A stretch of DNA of 64,000 bases. Origin: Sphagnum magellanicum. Its lineage: Eukaryota > Streptophyta > Sphagnopsida > Sphagnales > Sphagnaceae. The DNA is taken from assembly GCA_021904315.1 (NCBI GenBank), contig CM038926.1, forward strand, positions 1,334,718-1,398,717. Reading direction: 5' to 3'. The position numbers and the translations under genes are program-made. The notes under the pieces were generated by a model. That model was not told the origin of the DNA. It saw nothing but the letters and a program-made list of their open reading frames with translations, and did no database searches. Numbering within the stretch: position 1 is the first letter of the stretch; each line of letters opens with the position of its first letter. Below are positions 1 to 10,744 of this stretch, in pieces.

Positions 1-639
1 ATTTAATGATTATGGATGTAAGTATGGCATGGTCACTATGCCAAAACATGGAAAATATGACTACATAAGCAATTGGCCATGTAATCATAAACCACATATA
101 TGACTGGCCATGACTACATGATTGTTAGTCCATATGGTTTCATGGTATTTACCACTAGTCACAAAAAATGGCATAGTCGTAAATGCCATTTGTGACCATG
201 TCTTCCATGACTGCAAAACATTTGCAATGGCCCAAATTTTAATTTTAAAATAAAATAAAATATAATTTTGATTAATGTTTTGCTGCCATGTGGTAGCCTA
301 GAATGAATTCAAAAAATTATTAACCATTTATGAATTGACACATGGCAATTTAAAATAATGAAATTATTTTTTTTACCCAATTATATGATGCCACATGGTA
401 GTCAATTTTTAGTCAAATAATGATACTTGGGACCTAGCCTAGGCCACCTATTAGGCTAGGAGCCCTATGCTAGTCGCCTAAGGCTAGGTGAGCTAGCCTA
501 CATGTTAGGTTAAACTAGGCAACTTAACCTAGGTTAAAAAACAACCTAGGCTATATGCTAACTACCTAACCCCTTCTCCTAGGAAGGCTACCCCACTAAT
601 ATTCCCCTAAGAACTTAGGAAGCACATAGGATGAAGGTA
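1..639. other. AT-rich intergenic DNA, no gene seen
   Basis: No coding region or RNA gene is supported here. The first 240 bases carry many short words built on catggc/gccatg and actacatg, and 420-560 is rich in cctaggct-type words, so the stretch looks like decayed repeat DNA. Similar actacatgac words return at 3040-3190, just before the truncated LTR, which suggests that both ends of this 3-kb block come from one repeat-derived source. Confidence 0.5.
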
Positions 640-2560
640 AGAGGACTTGAACCCCTCACTTCCACTTTGAAGGGCTACTTAGGTTAAACTAGGTTATTTA
701 AGTTTAACCTAAACTAAACTAGTCTATATTAGGTTAAACTTGGCAATACTAAATTATATATGGCTAAATTAGACTATATTGGATTATACTAGGCTAAACT
801 TCGCAAAAATAAGTTATTTTGGTTAAACTTAGTTATACCTGCTAAAGTAAATTATATTAGGCTAAACTTGACAAAAGTAGGTTATTTTTATTAAACTTGG
901 TTATATTTGGCTATATTATGCTAAACTTGGTTCTACTACACTACATTTGGTTAAACTAGGTTAAATTTGGCAAAAATAGGTTATTAATTTTAGATTTAGT
1001 TATACTTGGTTAGATTAGGCTTAACTTGGCTATGTTAGGTTAAGCTTGATTATACTAAATTATATTTGGCTAAACTCAGCTATACTTGGTTATATTTGAA
1101 TATATTAGGCTAAACTTGGCTATATTAAACTATACTTGGTTAAACTAGGTTATATTAGGCTAAATTTTGCAAAAGTAAGATATTTATGTTAAATTTGGCT
1201 ACAATTGGCTAAACTAGGTTATATTTGGCTATATTAGGTTAAACTTGGTTATATTTTATTATATTTGATTATATAAGGTTAAATTTGGCAAAAGTAGGTT
1301 ATTTAGGTTAAACTTGGCTAAAATTGACTATACTTGGCTAAATTTAGTTATACTTGGTTAGATTAGGCTTAACTTGGCTATGTTAGGTTAAGCTTGATTA
1401 TACTAAATTCAATTTGGCTAAACTCAGCTATACTTGGCTATATTTGAATATATTAGGCTAAACTTGGTTATATTAAATTATATTTAGTTAAATTAGGTTA
1501 TATTACATTAAACTTGAAAAAAGTAAATTATTTAGGTTATACTTGGTTAACAAGGCTATTTTGGTTAAACTTGCTCATATTTGGTTAAATGAGACTATAT
1601 TTGGCTATATTATGCTAAACTTAGCAATTGTAGGGCATTTAGTTAAAATTGGTTTAAATAAATTATATTTGGCTATACTTGGTTATATTAGGCTACATTT
1701 GGCTACACTAAACTACAATTGGCTATATTAGGCTATATTAAGTCAAACTTGGCAAAAGTAGGTTAGTTAGGTTAAACTTGGTTATAATTTGTTGTATTAA
1801 ATTAAACTTGGTTATACTAAACTATATTTGGTTAAAGTAGGCTATATTAGGTTAAACTTGGTAAAATTAAGTTATACTTGGCTATATGTAGTTATACTTG
1901 ATTAAACCATGTAAAACTTGGCAAAAGTAAATTATTTAAATTATACTTGGCTATATTTGGCTAAATTAAGATGTACTTACTATATTAGGCTAAATTTGGC
2001 AAAGTAGGGTATCTAAATTAAACTTGGTTAAATTTGGCTAAACTAAGTTATATTTGGCTATACTAAATTACATTTGGTTAAATTAGGTTATATTTGGCTA
2101 TATTTGGCTAAAGTATATTATTTATGGTATATTTGGTTATACCAAGCTAAATTTGGTCAAAGTCATTTATTTAGGTGAAACTTGGTTATATTAAGCTAAA
2201 TTTGACTAAAATATGTTATGGCTATACTAAGCCAAATTTGGCAAAAGTAGGTTATTTAGGTTAAACTTGGTTATACCATGTTATACTTGGATAAATAAGG
2301 CCATATTAAGTTATAATAGGTAAAACTTGGAAAAAATATTTGTTATTTAAATTAAACTTGGTTATGTTATGCTAAACTTGGCAAAAGTAAGTTATTTTGG
2401 TTTAATTTGGCTATATTAGGTTAAGCTTGGTTAAACTTAATTAAAATATGTTATTTAGGTTAAACTTGGTTACATTAAGTTAGAATTAGCGAAATTTAAT
2501 TAAAATTGGTTAAATCAAGGTATATTTGGTTAAACCACGTTAATGAAATAAATTGGGTTA
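640..2560. repeat. Degenerate tandem repeat of ggctaaacttgg-type units
   Basis: About 1.9 kb is built almost entirely from variants of two short words, roughly ggctaaacttgg and ggctatattagg, in irregular order. A higher-order duplication is visible: the block from about 994 to 1190 recurs from about 1342 to 1530, an offset of 348 bases, with long matching stretches including the same order of minor variants. Every reading frame is short, and the 62-residue frame at 1543-1731 is a translation of the repeat. This looks like an old satellite or minisatellite array. Confidence 0.8.
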
Positions 2561-3194
2561 AATTTGGCAAATTTTGATAAAATTAAGATATTTAAGAAAA
2601 AATTGAAAAAATTAAATTATTTAGGAAAATTTTGGTCAAATTTGGATGTTTAAACAAAATTGGTCAAATCTTGGTTAATTTAATATATTTAGGCTAAAAT
2701 AGGTTAATTTAGAATATTTTGGTTAAATTTGTTTGGATTGGATTACTTTAAAAAAATTAGGGCATTATTAAGTTATTTGTTAAACTAAGGTAAAAAAAAA
2801 ACATAAACTAAATGAGGCTACATAAATTAAATTTATAAATTAGATTTAATAGAAGTTAATATTAGAAATTAAATTGAGGACGTTAAACCTAAAGGTTTAT
2901 ATTAAATCAAATAAAACTTTAAAGTTAAAGTAGGTTAAACCAAAGCCAAACCTAGGTTAAAAGTAGGGCAATTTTTACTAAATTTAGTTACATTTTCATA
3001 TTTATTTAATTTTTTATAATTGGTCAAACAATGTCAACTACATTCAACATGACTATTAATTGTGTAGTTGTAATTTATAATCACATAATTACCTATAGTC
3101 GTATCTATAATCATGTAGTCCTAATAATGGTTATAATCAAAATAATGATAGTGACTAAAGTCCAAATATGACTACATGACTATATTTGGACAAT
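2561..3194. other. AT-rich intergenic DNA, no gene seen
   Basis: The tandem repeat fades out into AT-rich sequence with gttaaat and aggttaa words. No open frame, RNA gene or terminal repeat is supported. The family-2 LTR homology starts abruptly near 3195. Confidence 0.45.
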
Positions 3195-3978
3195 AGTTAC
3201 TCCCAAGTGGGCTCCCATTTTGGGAATTGAAGTCCCAATGGACTCTCAAATCTTCAGAAAGCGATTGAAGAGGTCAAAACTCATTTTATTGAAGAGTTCC
3301 TTTTACCATTGAAAATCTTTTTGAACATAGATGTCTAAAATTTACTCGTACATTCAATTTGAGTACTTAAAACACAAGTTATGGTCGAAAGAAGGGTCAG
3401 GAGTTAAACTACCAATTTGACTCCCGACCATTAAAAGTCAGGAATTGTTTTGATTTACTTGCGTGCAAGTGGCATGCCACATATCATTAAAAAGCTCTCA
3501 ACAAGGGCAAAAAAATTGCTTGAAACCTCACCTTAATCAGAGGTTTACACAAAAAGTTATGGGCCTCCAAATTTGCGAGAGTCCCAATTTAGGGAATTTT
3601 GGGACTCCCAACTTGGTAATCCCGGGACAAAATAACATTTGGGTGTAGGCCCCGTGGTTAGGCACAAAGGCATAGAAGGTGGTGGCTTCCCCCAAATTCG
3701 AATTGTGGTGAATCTTGTGAGTCTGTGTATGCTTGTGGCTCGTTTATGCACCAAAAGTGCTCCAACCACGCACTTACCAACTTGTTATTTGGTTTGTTTG
3801 GCTTGTGTGAATAATTAACTCGCTTGTCACTCATCTTAGTTCCCATCCCCGAGCTCCAACAGACCCTTCTACCCCTGAAGTGCTATGAGTTAAGGAGCGT
3901 ATCCCAACTCTTTTTTCTTCCACTATTTCCACTTTTGGACTCGTATTTGAATCTTTCAAAGAGTGTGGGGTTGTGTCA
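3195..3978 (+). repeat. 5'-truncated LTR of gypsy family 2
   Basis: The sequence follows the family-2 LTR (compare 43060-43852) from the actcccaag...ggagtccc region to the LTR end, here ggttgtgtca against ggagtgcgtca. The internal landmarks are in order: the dyad around gactcccgacc, the ggcatgccacat segment, the gtgagtctgtgta segment and the gagctccaaca segment. The first roughly 180 bases of a full LTR are missing. The 3' end at 3978 abuts family-1 copy A exactly where copy B reads aacatcaacc, so the LTR probably inserted into the copy A leader before the DNA to its left was lost or replaced. It is strongly diverged and so relatively old. Confidence 0.8.
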
Positions 3979-4947
3979 GACATCAACCTGTTTTGGACCT
4001 TGCATAAGGGTAAGATGAACATGTGCAACCTACGAGAGATGAACATATGAATGCACCAAACATGAATGTAACATGAAGGGGAGAAGTCAATGAACAACAT
4101 CAAAATGTAGCTGAATTGGTTGTGCAAAGAGACCCAATAGTGCTTTCAACCACTCGTCAAGAAACACCATGAACAATAACCTAACCACGAGCAATGAGTG
4201 TTTATCACGATGATATCATGAACTTGTTTAGCCATTCGATGAAGTTGTTTCCATGTGATAACCATGCGATTTGCAACCCCAGGTTATAATTTACCTAGAA
4301 CCATTGCATCTACACCAATTACAACATCTGTTAATTTTCAAAACCACCCACTAAACACCAACATCAATTTGGTACCCATTAATTTGAAGATGGAACGACT
4401 TCACCTATTAATAGGTTGGAGCACTTTGTCACATTAATCAAAGACCGTCTAATCAATCAAATTTTATACCACATTTAGAACATGTTGAACCCATACCAAC
4501 ACCCATAGTTGTTTGATAGGGAGTCACATATCCACAAGGCACTTGGTTTGTCAGATCAGTACCTGATTTAGGTCAAAGGATCACAAGTCTCGCATCATAA
4601 ACTGGTTTTAGGAGGAAACCAAGGTGCTAAAATTGTGACCAATTCATATTATTAATAGGTGGGACACCTATTCAATCACTATCCACTTGTTGGTGATAGA
4701 TTAAAATAATTATTAAAGGAGGGGGTGATGAATACTCATCAACCTATTCTTCCAACCACTACAACAATAGTACCCAATGTGTTTATATTAGGAGTTCAAA
4801 CCATGTAACCTAGTATAGGTCATATGACTGTACTTGTTAACTATCAAAAAACCTAGTCATAACCTATTACACTCGTTGTACTAGGCAAAACCAATATGCT
4901 ACTTATTTCAACATACCTAATGTGGTATAATGTCATAACCCCCTTTT

Positions 4948-5830
4948 ATGCCTTTAGATCCTAGTTTGTATCTAGCATATCTAACTAGAACAAAAGGACT
5001 TGATTCCTTGATCTTTGAGAATTATATAGGTTATGTACTTGGGAATGTGTACCCAGTACTTGAACAACCTGTTGTACTACCAACATATACACCATATTGT
5101 ATTGGAAATCAATTTCTTACAATGGTTCAACTAGTGATCAGCAAGGACATACAACTTGTCCAGCAACCTGTTATTGCACCAATTCCAACTATTATACAAG
5201 TTACTACCAGTTTATTAAGTTATGTACCCAGAGGTTCTGCTCATCAACCACTAGATGGAGGACAACCTGGAGATTCACTTGGAAGAAATTCACTTGGAGG
5301 AGATCCACTTGGAGGACCACCTTTTAATCCACATGTTAGATTTTTTGGATCGCTAACACCTGGTTCACGTATGTTTATACCACCATGGTATCAACCACCT
5401 ATTGTGCAACATGTACTAGAACCAACAACTAAGCTACCATACATGAATTTACAATATCCAACCTATGTCAAAGACTAATATCGAGATGCTCACATCAAAG
5501 TGTTCAAGAAGGTCATTAAAACTAATGGTGAAACAGTGGAAGCTGACATCATCAACCTATTTGGTTTTCTTCTCATGGATAATATTTTGGAATGAGGAGA
5601 AAACTATGTTCAAGACCATCCAAATTACATTTTTGAAAAATTACAGCAAGCATTTTGTAAGCAATTCAGAACTATGAAGAACGATGAAGAGGTTTACATG
5701 TAATTGCAAAACATACAACAATAAACCATCGAATGTGTTGAGGTTTACTATGAACGCCTGTTGAAACTAACTAACTATTTACAAGTTAAAACAACCGATG
5801 TTTGCATCACCATTATTTTCAGGGCAAGTT
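4948..5830 (+). pseudogene. gag of family-1 copy A (decayed)
   Basis: An open stretch of 176 codons (4948-5478) is proline- and glycine-rich with a repeated SLGG/PLGG motif near residues 110-125. It ends at a TAA, after which the same frame continues as a recognisable retrotransposon gag core, with words such as DAHIKVFKKVIKTNGE and LQQAFCKQFRTMKNDEE. Further stops interrupt this core. The gag product would form the particle that packages element RNA. Copy B has lost most of this segment, about 0.75 kb, so copy A is the better record of the family-1 gag. Confidence 0.65.
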
Positions 5831-6013
5831 TATTACCTTACCTATGATTAACAACTATATGTACGAAGAGAAATACCTTGATTGAGCATAAGGAAGCTAC
5901 TATAATATGTGAAGAAAGTGGACTTGTAAGTTTGAGTTACAATGTTCTACTAACCACACCATAATACGATGGTTAAACTTGTAATATTTGTTACAACTAA
6001 ATCAACATTAACA

Positions 6014-6055
6014 TGTACCAATTGTGGTAAAATTGGTCATTCAATAGACACCTGT
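6014..6055 (+). other. CCHC zinc knuckle of family-1 gag
   Basis: The translation reads CTNCGKIGHSIDTC, a perfect C-x2-C-x4-H-x4-C nucleic-acid-binding knuckle, followed by a lysine/arginine run (HNKKRK). This is the nucleocapsid part of gag. In copy B (about 49990-50030) the first cysteine is lost. Confidence 0.85.
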
Positions 6056-6835
6056 CATAATAAGAAAAGAAAGGTACTAATTGTGCCAGTTGTTACAATT
6101 AAGTCTACAGAACATGTAGCAAGAACTTAAACCCAACCTGTGAAATTAGGAAAAATACATGTTCATTATCCCTATATAATTTGTTACAATGCATAACATA
6201 ATTTTGGAAAATGCCCCGAAAAGATTGAGGTACATAACATGTTCAGAACTAAACCTGTTAGTTATAATGTCACAACAACACTTAAATTGCCTAAAACTAA
6301 CAATGTACCATTTAATGTAATAACTATTGTTACCACTTGTAGTCAACATTCAAAACAACATGTGTTTAAAGAAAGGGAACTGATTAAAGCCAAAGGAGTT
6401 GAAGATTGGCAACAAAAAAAAACGTCTATGAGATTCATTCATTGGAATTGTCAAATAATTACAACATGGTGGGATTGAAAAACAACATGCTACCATCAAT
6501 GAAGGTTTATTGCAGTTTAATTAGGCAAGATTGCCTAATAATTCTACTACAACTCAACTGGTTGAAAATAATCGAACTGGTGATGTAAATAAGCAACTTA
6601 TGATTTTAGAATAGGTTACAACAGAAAGACTTTAAAAGAAATTATAATGGATATCAATAAACAAATCAGGGGGACCAAGTATACATTGAACTTGGGTCAA
6701 TTGTTACAAGTAATCCTTGATATCAAACGTTACATTTTTAACCCGATATCATCAAAACTTGTTTTACCAAAATTGACAATTGCATCAGTTGCCATTGATC
6801 ATTAAATGATAGTGATACATGTTTAAGTAGGAAAG

Positions 6836-7110
6836 AATTTTATTGAAGATGTGCTTGTAGATGGTGGTTCTGGAATTTATATCATTACAAAAAAACTAAG
6901 AGCACAATTAGGTCTTCAAAACCAAAACCTACACCTTATAATCTACACATGGCTGATCAAACCATTACCAAACCTTTGGGTTTGATAAAGGATCTAAAAA
7001 ATCTTGTTCATGGAATTCCCTATGCAATGACTTTCATTGTAATTTAGAGTAGTGTGTTAGACTCCAACTACTCTATGTTGTTAGGTCATCCTTGGTTAAA
7101 GGATGTTTCA
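6836..7110 (+). pseudogene. Aspartic protease of family-1 copy A (decayed)
   Basis: The active-site region reads VLVDGGSG, the DGGSG variant of the retropepsin D-T/S-G motif that some plant gypsy elements carry. It lies about 800 bases after the CCHC knuckle and before the RT, as expected. Downstream words YSMLLGHPWLKD (with decay) match the hydrophobic flap and second conserved segment. A stop in the flap segment and later frame breaks make it nonfunctional. Copy B reads NGGS at the same place, so its catalytic aspartate is lost. Confidence 0.7.
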
Positions 7111-7689
7111 TGATTAGGATAATAATATTATCACTATACAAGGAACTGATATAATTAGAACCATACCTATTATTAAGAAACTTGGAGCACCAACCAAATG
7201 TCCATAAATGTTAGTTTGTTATGATTTCCATTTTTGGAGTATTTGACGAAAAGGAGGATTTGATGTTTGCCATAGAACCATGATTGTTTTCAATAGGAAC
7301 CATAGTTGTCCCTATATCAATTTGGTCAAATTAACATGTTAAGTTGATTACATCAACAGGTTTGAATTTAGTTGAATAGGTATATGCACCTATTGAACCT
7401 ATGTTTGTATTACATATTAAAATAATTATACCCCCTTATACTTTCAAACAACATTTACTAGAAACCTTCCTGCAACTGGAAGTAAGAGAAATGGAGATTG
7501 ACGAGACGCCTGCTTGAATTAAAGTTCAAAATCTTTGTATTGCTGGATGAATTGTCATGAAAGAAGAATTATCGACCAGGATCAATTTAGGTTCTAAAGA
7601 AAACCTACAACATGTTAAAATCAATGTTAATCTAAAACTTGTTGGCAGTTATTAACTTATTGAATTGCCAAAGGACTTCAAGGACATCT

Positions 7690-8603
7690 TTGTGTGGACT
7701 TACAATGATTTGAAGGGTATACCACCTGAAATAGCTTAACATCAGACTGAGTTGGACACATCGATACCAACTACTCATCAAGCAAAGTACTAGTTAAATC
7801 CCAACTATGTAGTTATTGTCAAATAAGATATTGACAAATTGCTTGATGTAGGTTTTATTAAACCTATGGAAGAGGCTACTTGGTTATCACGTATAATTGT
7901 AGTGCTAAAAAAAAATGGGAAACTATGAATTTGTGTGAACTTTAAGAAGTTTAGTGCAGCTATTAAGAAATATCCATACATGTTACCTTTTACTAATGAG
8001 GTTATTCACACTATAGTTGGACATGAGGTTTCTACATTTTTAGATGGTTTTTTTGGATACCATCATATTTCCATAACACTAGAGGACCAATACAAAACCA
8101 CCTTTGTTATTGATTGGGGGACTTTTGTATGGGTCGTCATGCCTTTTGGGGTCAAAAGTGGACCACCTACCTATCAAAGGGCAATCATGAAAGCTTTCCA
8201 TGAATACATTGATGTATTCATGAAGATATTTTTAAATGATTTTTTTTTTTTTAGTGACATGTCCACTCATTTGGAAAAACTCAGAAAATGTTTTCCAAAA
8301 TGCAAAAAGCATGGCATTAGTTTGAATCCAAAGGAATGTGCATTTATGGTGCAGTTTGGAACCATTTTAAGATCCATAGTCTCCAAAGAGGGTAAGACTT
8401 TTGATCCCAAGAAGATAGAGGTTTTAATCAAAATGCCAATACCCAAAACACCTTTGGAGATTCAAGCCTTAAAATGGCACAATTTTACAAATGTTTCATT
8501 AGAAATTTTTCTTATGGCACTAATCAACAAGTTATTTTTAAAAGTTGAAGTGTTTGAATGGACTATTGAATGTCAAATCGCTTGGGAAGATATTAAGAAC
8601 TAG
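7690..8603 (+). pseudogene. Reverse transcriptase of family-1 copy A (decayed)
   Basis: The 222-codon open frame 7935-8603 covers the palm: FLDGFFGYHHIS, MPFGVKSGPPTYQRAI, then FLNDFFFFSD where the catalytic box should be x-x-D-D, and HGISLNPKECAF. The second-strand box is FLNDF here but FLDDF in copy B, so one catalytic aspartate is mutated. The segment upstream (about 7690-7930) is homologous to 52690-52970 but carries several stops, mostly TAA for CAA. The thumb and connection continue to 8603. The product would copy element RNA to DNA; this copy cannot. Confidence 0.85.
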
Positions 8604-8639
8604 TATATTCAAGCTCCTATACTCATCAGTTTTAGTTAG

Positions 8640-9020
8640 GAATTATAATTTCATGTTCATAATGATGCATTTTAGCTAGTAATAAGGGCAATATTAGCCT
8701 AGAACCCAACATGTAAAATAAATCAACTTGGTATGTACTCATCAAGATTACTTAATTTTGTTGAAAAAAACTATATTACTACACACACACAAGCTTTAGC
8801 TATGGTTTATGCCTTACACAAATTTAGGCATTACATGTTAAGCAACAAATTCACATTTTATTTAAATCATATGGGTTTAATGTATTTAGTTAACAAGCCA
8901 TAAGTTTCTAGTAGGTTAGCTAAATGGTTTTTATTATTTATGGAATATGACTTCAAAATCGTTTATAAACCTGGTAGATCCATTTAATGGTAAATGCATC
9001 TAGTAGATTACCCAATCAAA
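8640..9020 (+). pseudogene. RNase H of family-1 copy A (decayed)
   Basis: Translated fragments include ALAMVYALHKFRHYML, FTFYLNHMGLMYLVNKP and EYDFKIVYKPGRS, which are the plant gypsy RNase H and tether segments. In copy B the equivalent region opens with HVHTDAS, which shows the first catalytic aspartate (DAS); copy A has HNDAF. Several stops interrupt the frame. The enzyme would remove RNA from the RNA:DNA hybrid. Confidence 0.75.
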
Positions 9021-9259
9021 CTGAAACTATTGGAGTACTTGATTAAACTTGTGATGCTCACTTGTTCACTTTACAACATGAATGGTTATAAAGTGTTTAT
9101 GAGTACCTATTAAAAGGAGTGATGCCAGAAAGATTTGTTACATCCCAAAGAAAGTATTTAGCCCAAATAACTAAACCATTAAACCATTTATGTTCTAAAA
9201 AAGAATATTGTATAGATTTGATAAGATAATAAGTTTCGTTGAGTTTTGCAACTAGAATA

Positions 9260-10060
9260 AATGCCCACAATTTTGCAAGAATTACATGGAGGAGTTGTAG
9301 GAATGCATTTATCTTTTGACATCATTATGAGAAAGATCTTGGATGTGGGTTATTAGTGGTTGACAATGAATTGAAATGTTCATGAATATTGTTGAACCTA
9401 TGATCAATGTCAAAGAACAAGTAACTTGCTAACCCAAAATTTGGCCAAACTGGTTATTACCTTACTTGAAAAACCATTTCAAAAATGGGGATTGGACTTT
9501 ATTAGACTTATTAAACATGTAAGTAGAATGTCAAGCAATTGGTACATTCTAGTAGCTCCTAACTATGCAACAAAATTGGTGGAAGCACAACACTTCGCAC
9601 CAACATTGTTGCAATAATTGTCAAGTTCTTATATGAACATATTCTTATGAGTTTTGGATGTCCATTAACAATTATGATTGATCAAGGTACCCATTTTATC
9701 AATGATGTGATCATATACTTTATTGACCATTTTATTCTTAAACATACCAGTTCTACTATTATCCACAAGGAAATGGATAGGTTGAGTCTATAAACAAGAT
9801 TTTTGGAACCTTACTAACCAAACTGGTTAATGAGAACAAAAATGATTGGGATGAGCACCTATCCACAATCTTATTCTCATATTGAATCACCTACAAAGTT
9901 GGAATCGGTCATACCCCATTCCAACTTGTATATGGATTACATCCATTATTGCCTACAGAATACCTATTACCATCCAGACCTACTAAAAACAGAGATCCAT
10001 AACTTGTTAGAGTCCTAACTAGTTAACTATTTGAATTAGAAAAACTATAGGAGAATAGGT
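9260..10060 (+). pseudogene. Integrase of family-1 copy A (decayed)
   Basis: The HHCC zinc-binding part is partly legible (LQELHGGVVGMHL, TYDQCQR). The DDE core follows: WGLDFIR with the first Asp, then MIDQGTHF with the second Asp, and YYPQGNG followed by a glutamate after a stop in place of Gln. Stops and small indels break the frame repeatedly. The homologous region of copy B is 56440-57240. The enzyme would insert the DNA copy into the genome. Confidence 0.75.
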
Positions 10061-10089
10061 TAATTGCATAGGATCTAATTGCTTCTAAC

Positions 10090-10540
10090 CAGTGGAACAA
10101 ATCAATATGGTCATAGGCCGGTTCATTGAAACAAAATTTCAATTTGGAGACTACGTATTATGGTTTCTAAGGGTTGTTTCTAAACATGCATCGAAAGTTC
10201 AAAGACGATGGTTTGGACCATATAGGATCCAATGTTGTTTGCCTAATAATATTTGTTTTACTTGTCATTATTGATAAGTTTGATCCTAACCTAGTCCTTA
10301 TCAACATCAACAAATTGAAACCATACATGTTCATTGAAAATAAAACTTTAAAACATGTTAATTAAACCTAGCGACCTATTTATTGATGAACCTACTCAAA
10401 CTAAAAAACCTGAACCACTACTTGTTGAATTTGAAGATCTTCAACTTGTAGAGTTTGAACTGGTTAATAATCATTTGACAAATGGCAATATTAAAGGAAT
10501 ATATGTGCATGTTCATTATTACCATGATGTGCTTATTTAG
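10090..10540 (+). pseudogene. Integrase C-terminal tail of family-1 copy A
   Basis: Short open frames are homologous to 57250-57690 of copy B. The readable words FQFGDYVLWF, then a K..RRWFGPYRIQ-like segment, then IDKFDPNLVLININKLKPY match the SH3-like C-terminal part of gypsy integrases. No chromodomain follows, unlike family 2. After it comes an acidic stretch (EPTQTKKPEPLLVEFEDLQ) that both copies share. Confidence 0.65.
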
Positions 10541-10744
10541 GACAATAATGCAGTTATTTGCAATGACCAAAATGATGCATTTAATAAGGCATTTATTGAT
10601 GTCTACATTCTAGGAGTTTTTAACCCTAAAGGTTACGTCCATTCACAGCCACATGGTTGTTTTTAGTTGAAATTATATAAAGAACCATCACAACCTTCAT
10701 TTTATTTCTTCGTTCTTGTTTACTTCTTCATATTATTAGAGGCC

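Noticed and set aside
640-2560. CRISPR-like array
   Set aside because: The words are degenerate, of uneven spacing, without constant repeats and unique spacers, and the context is plant DNA.
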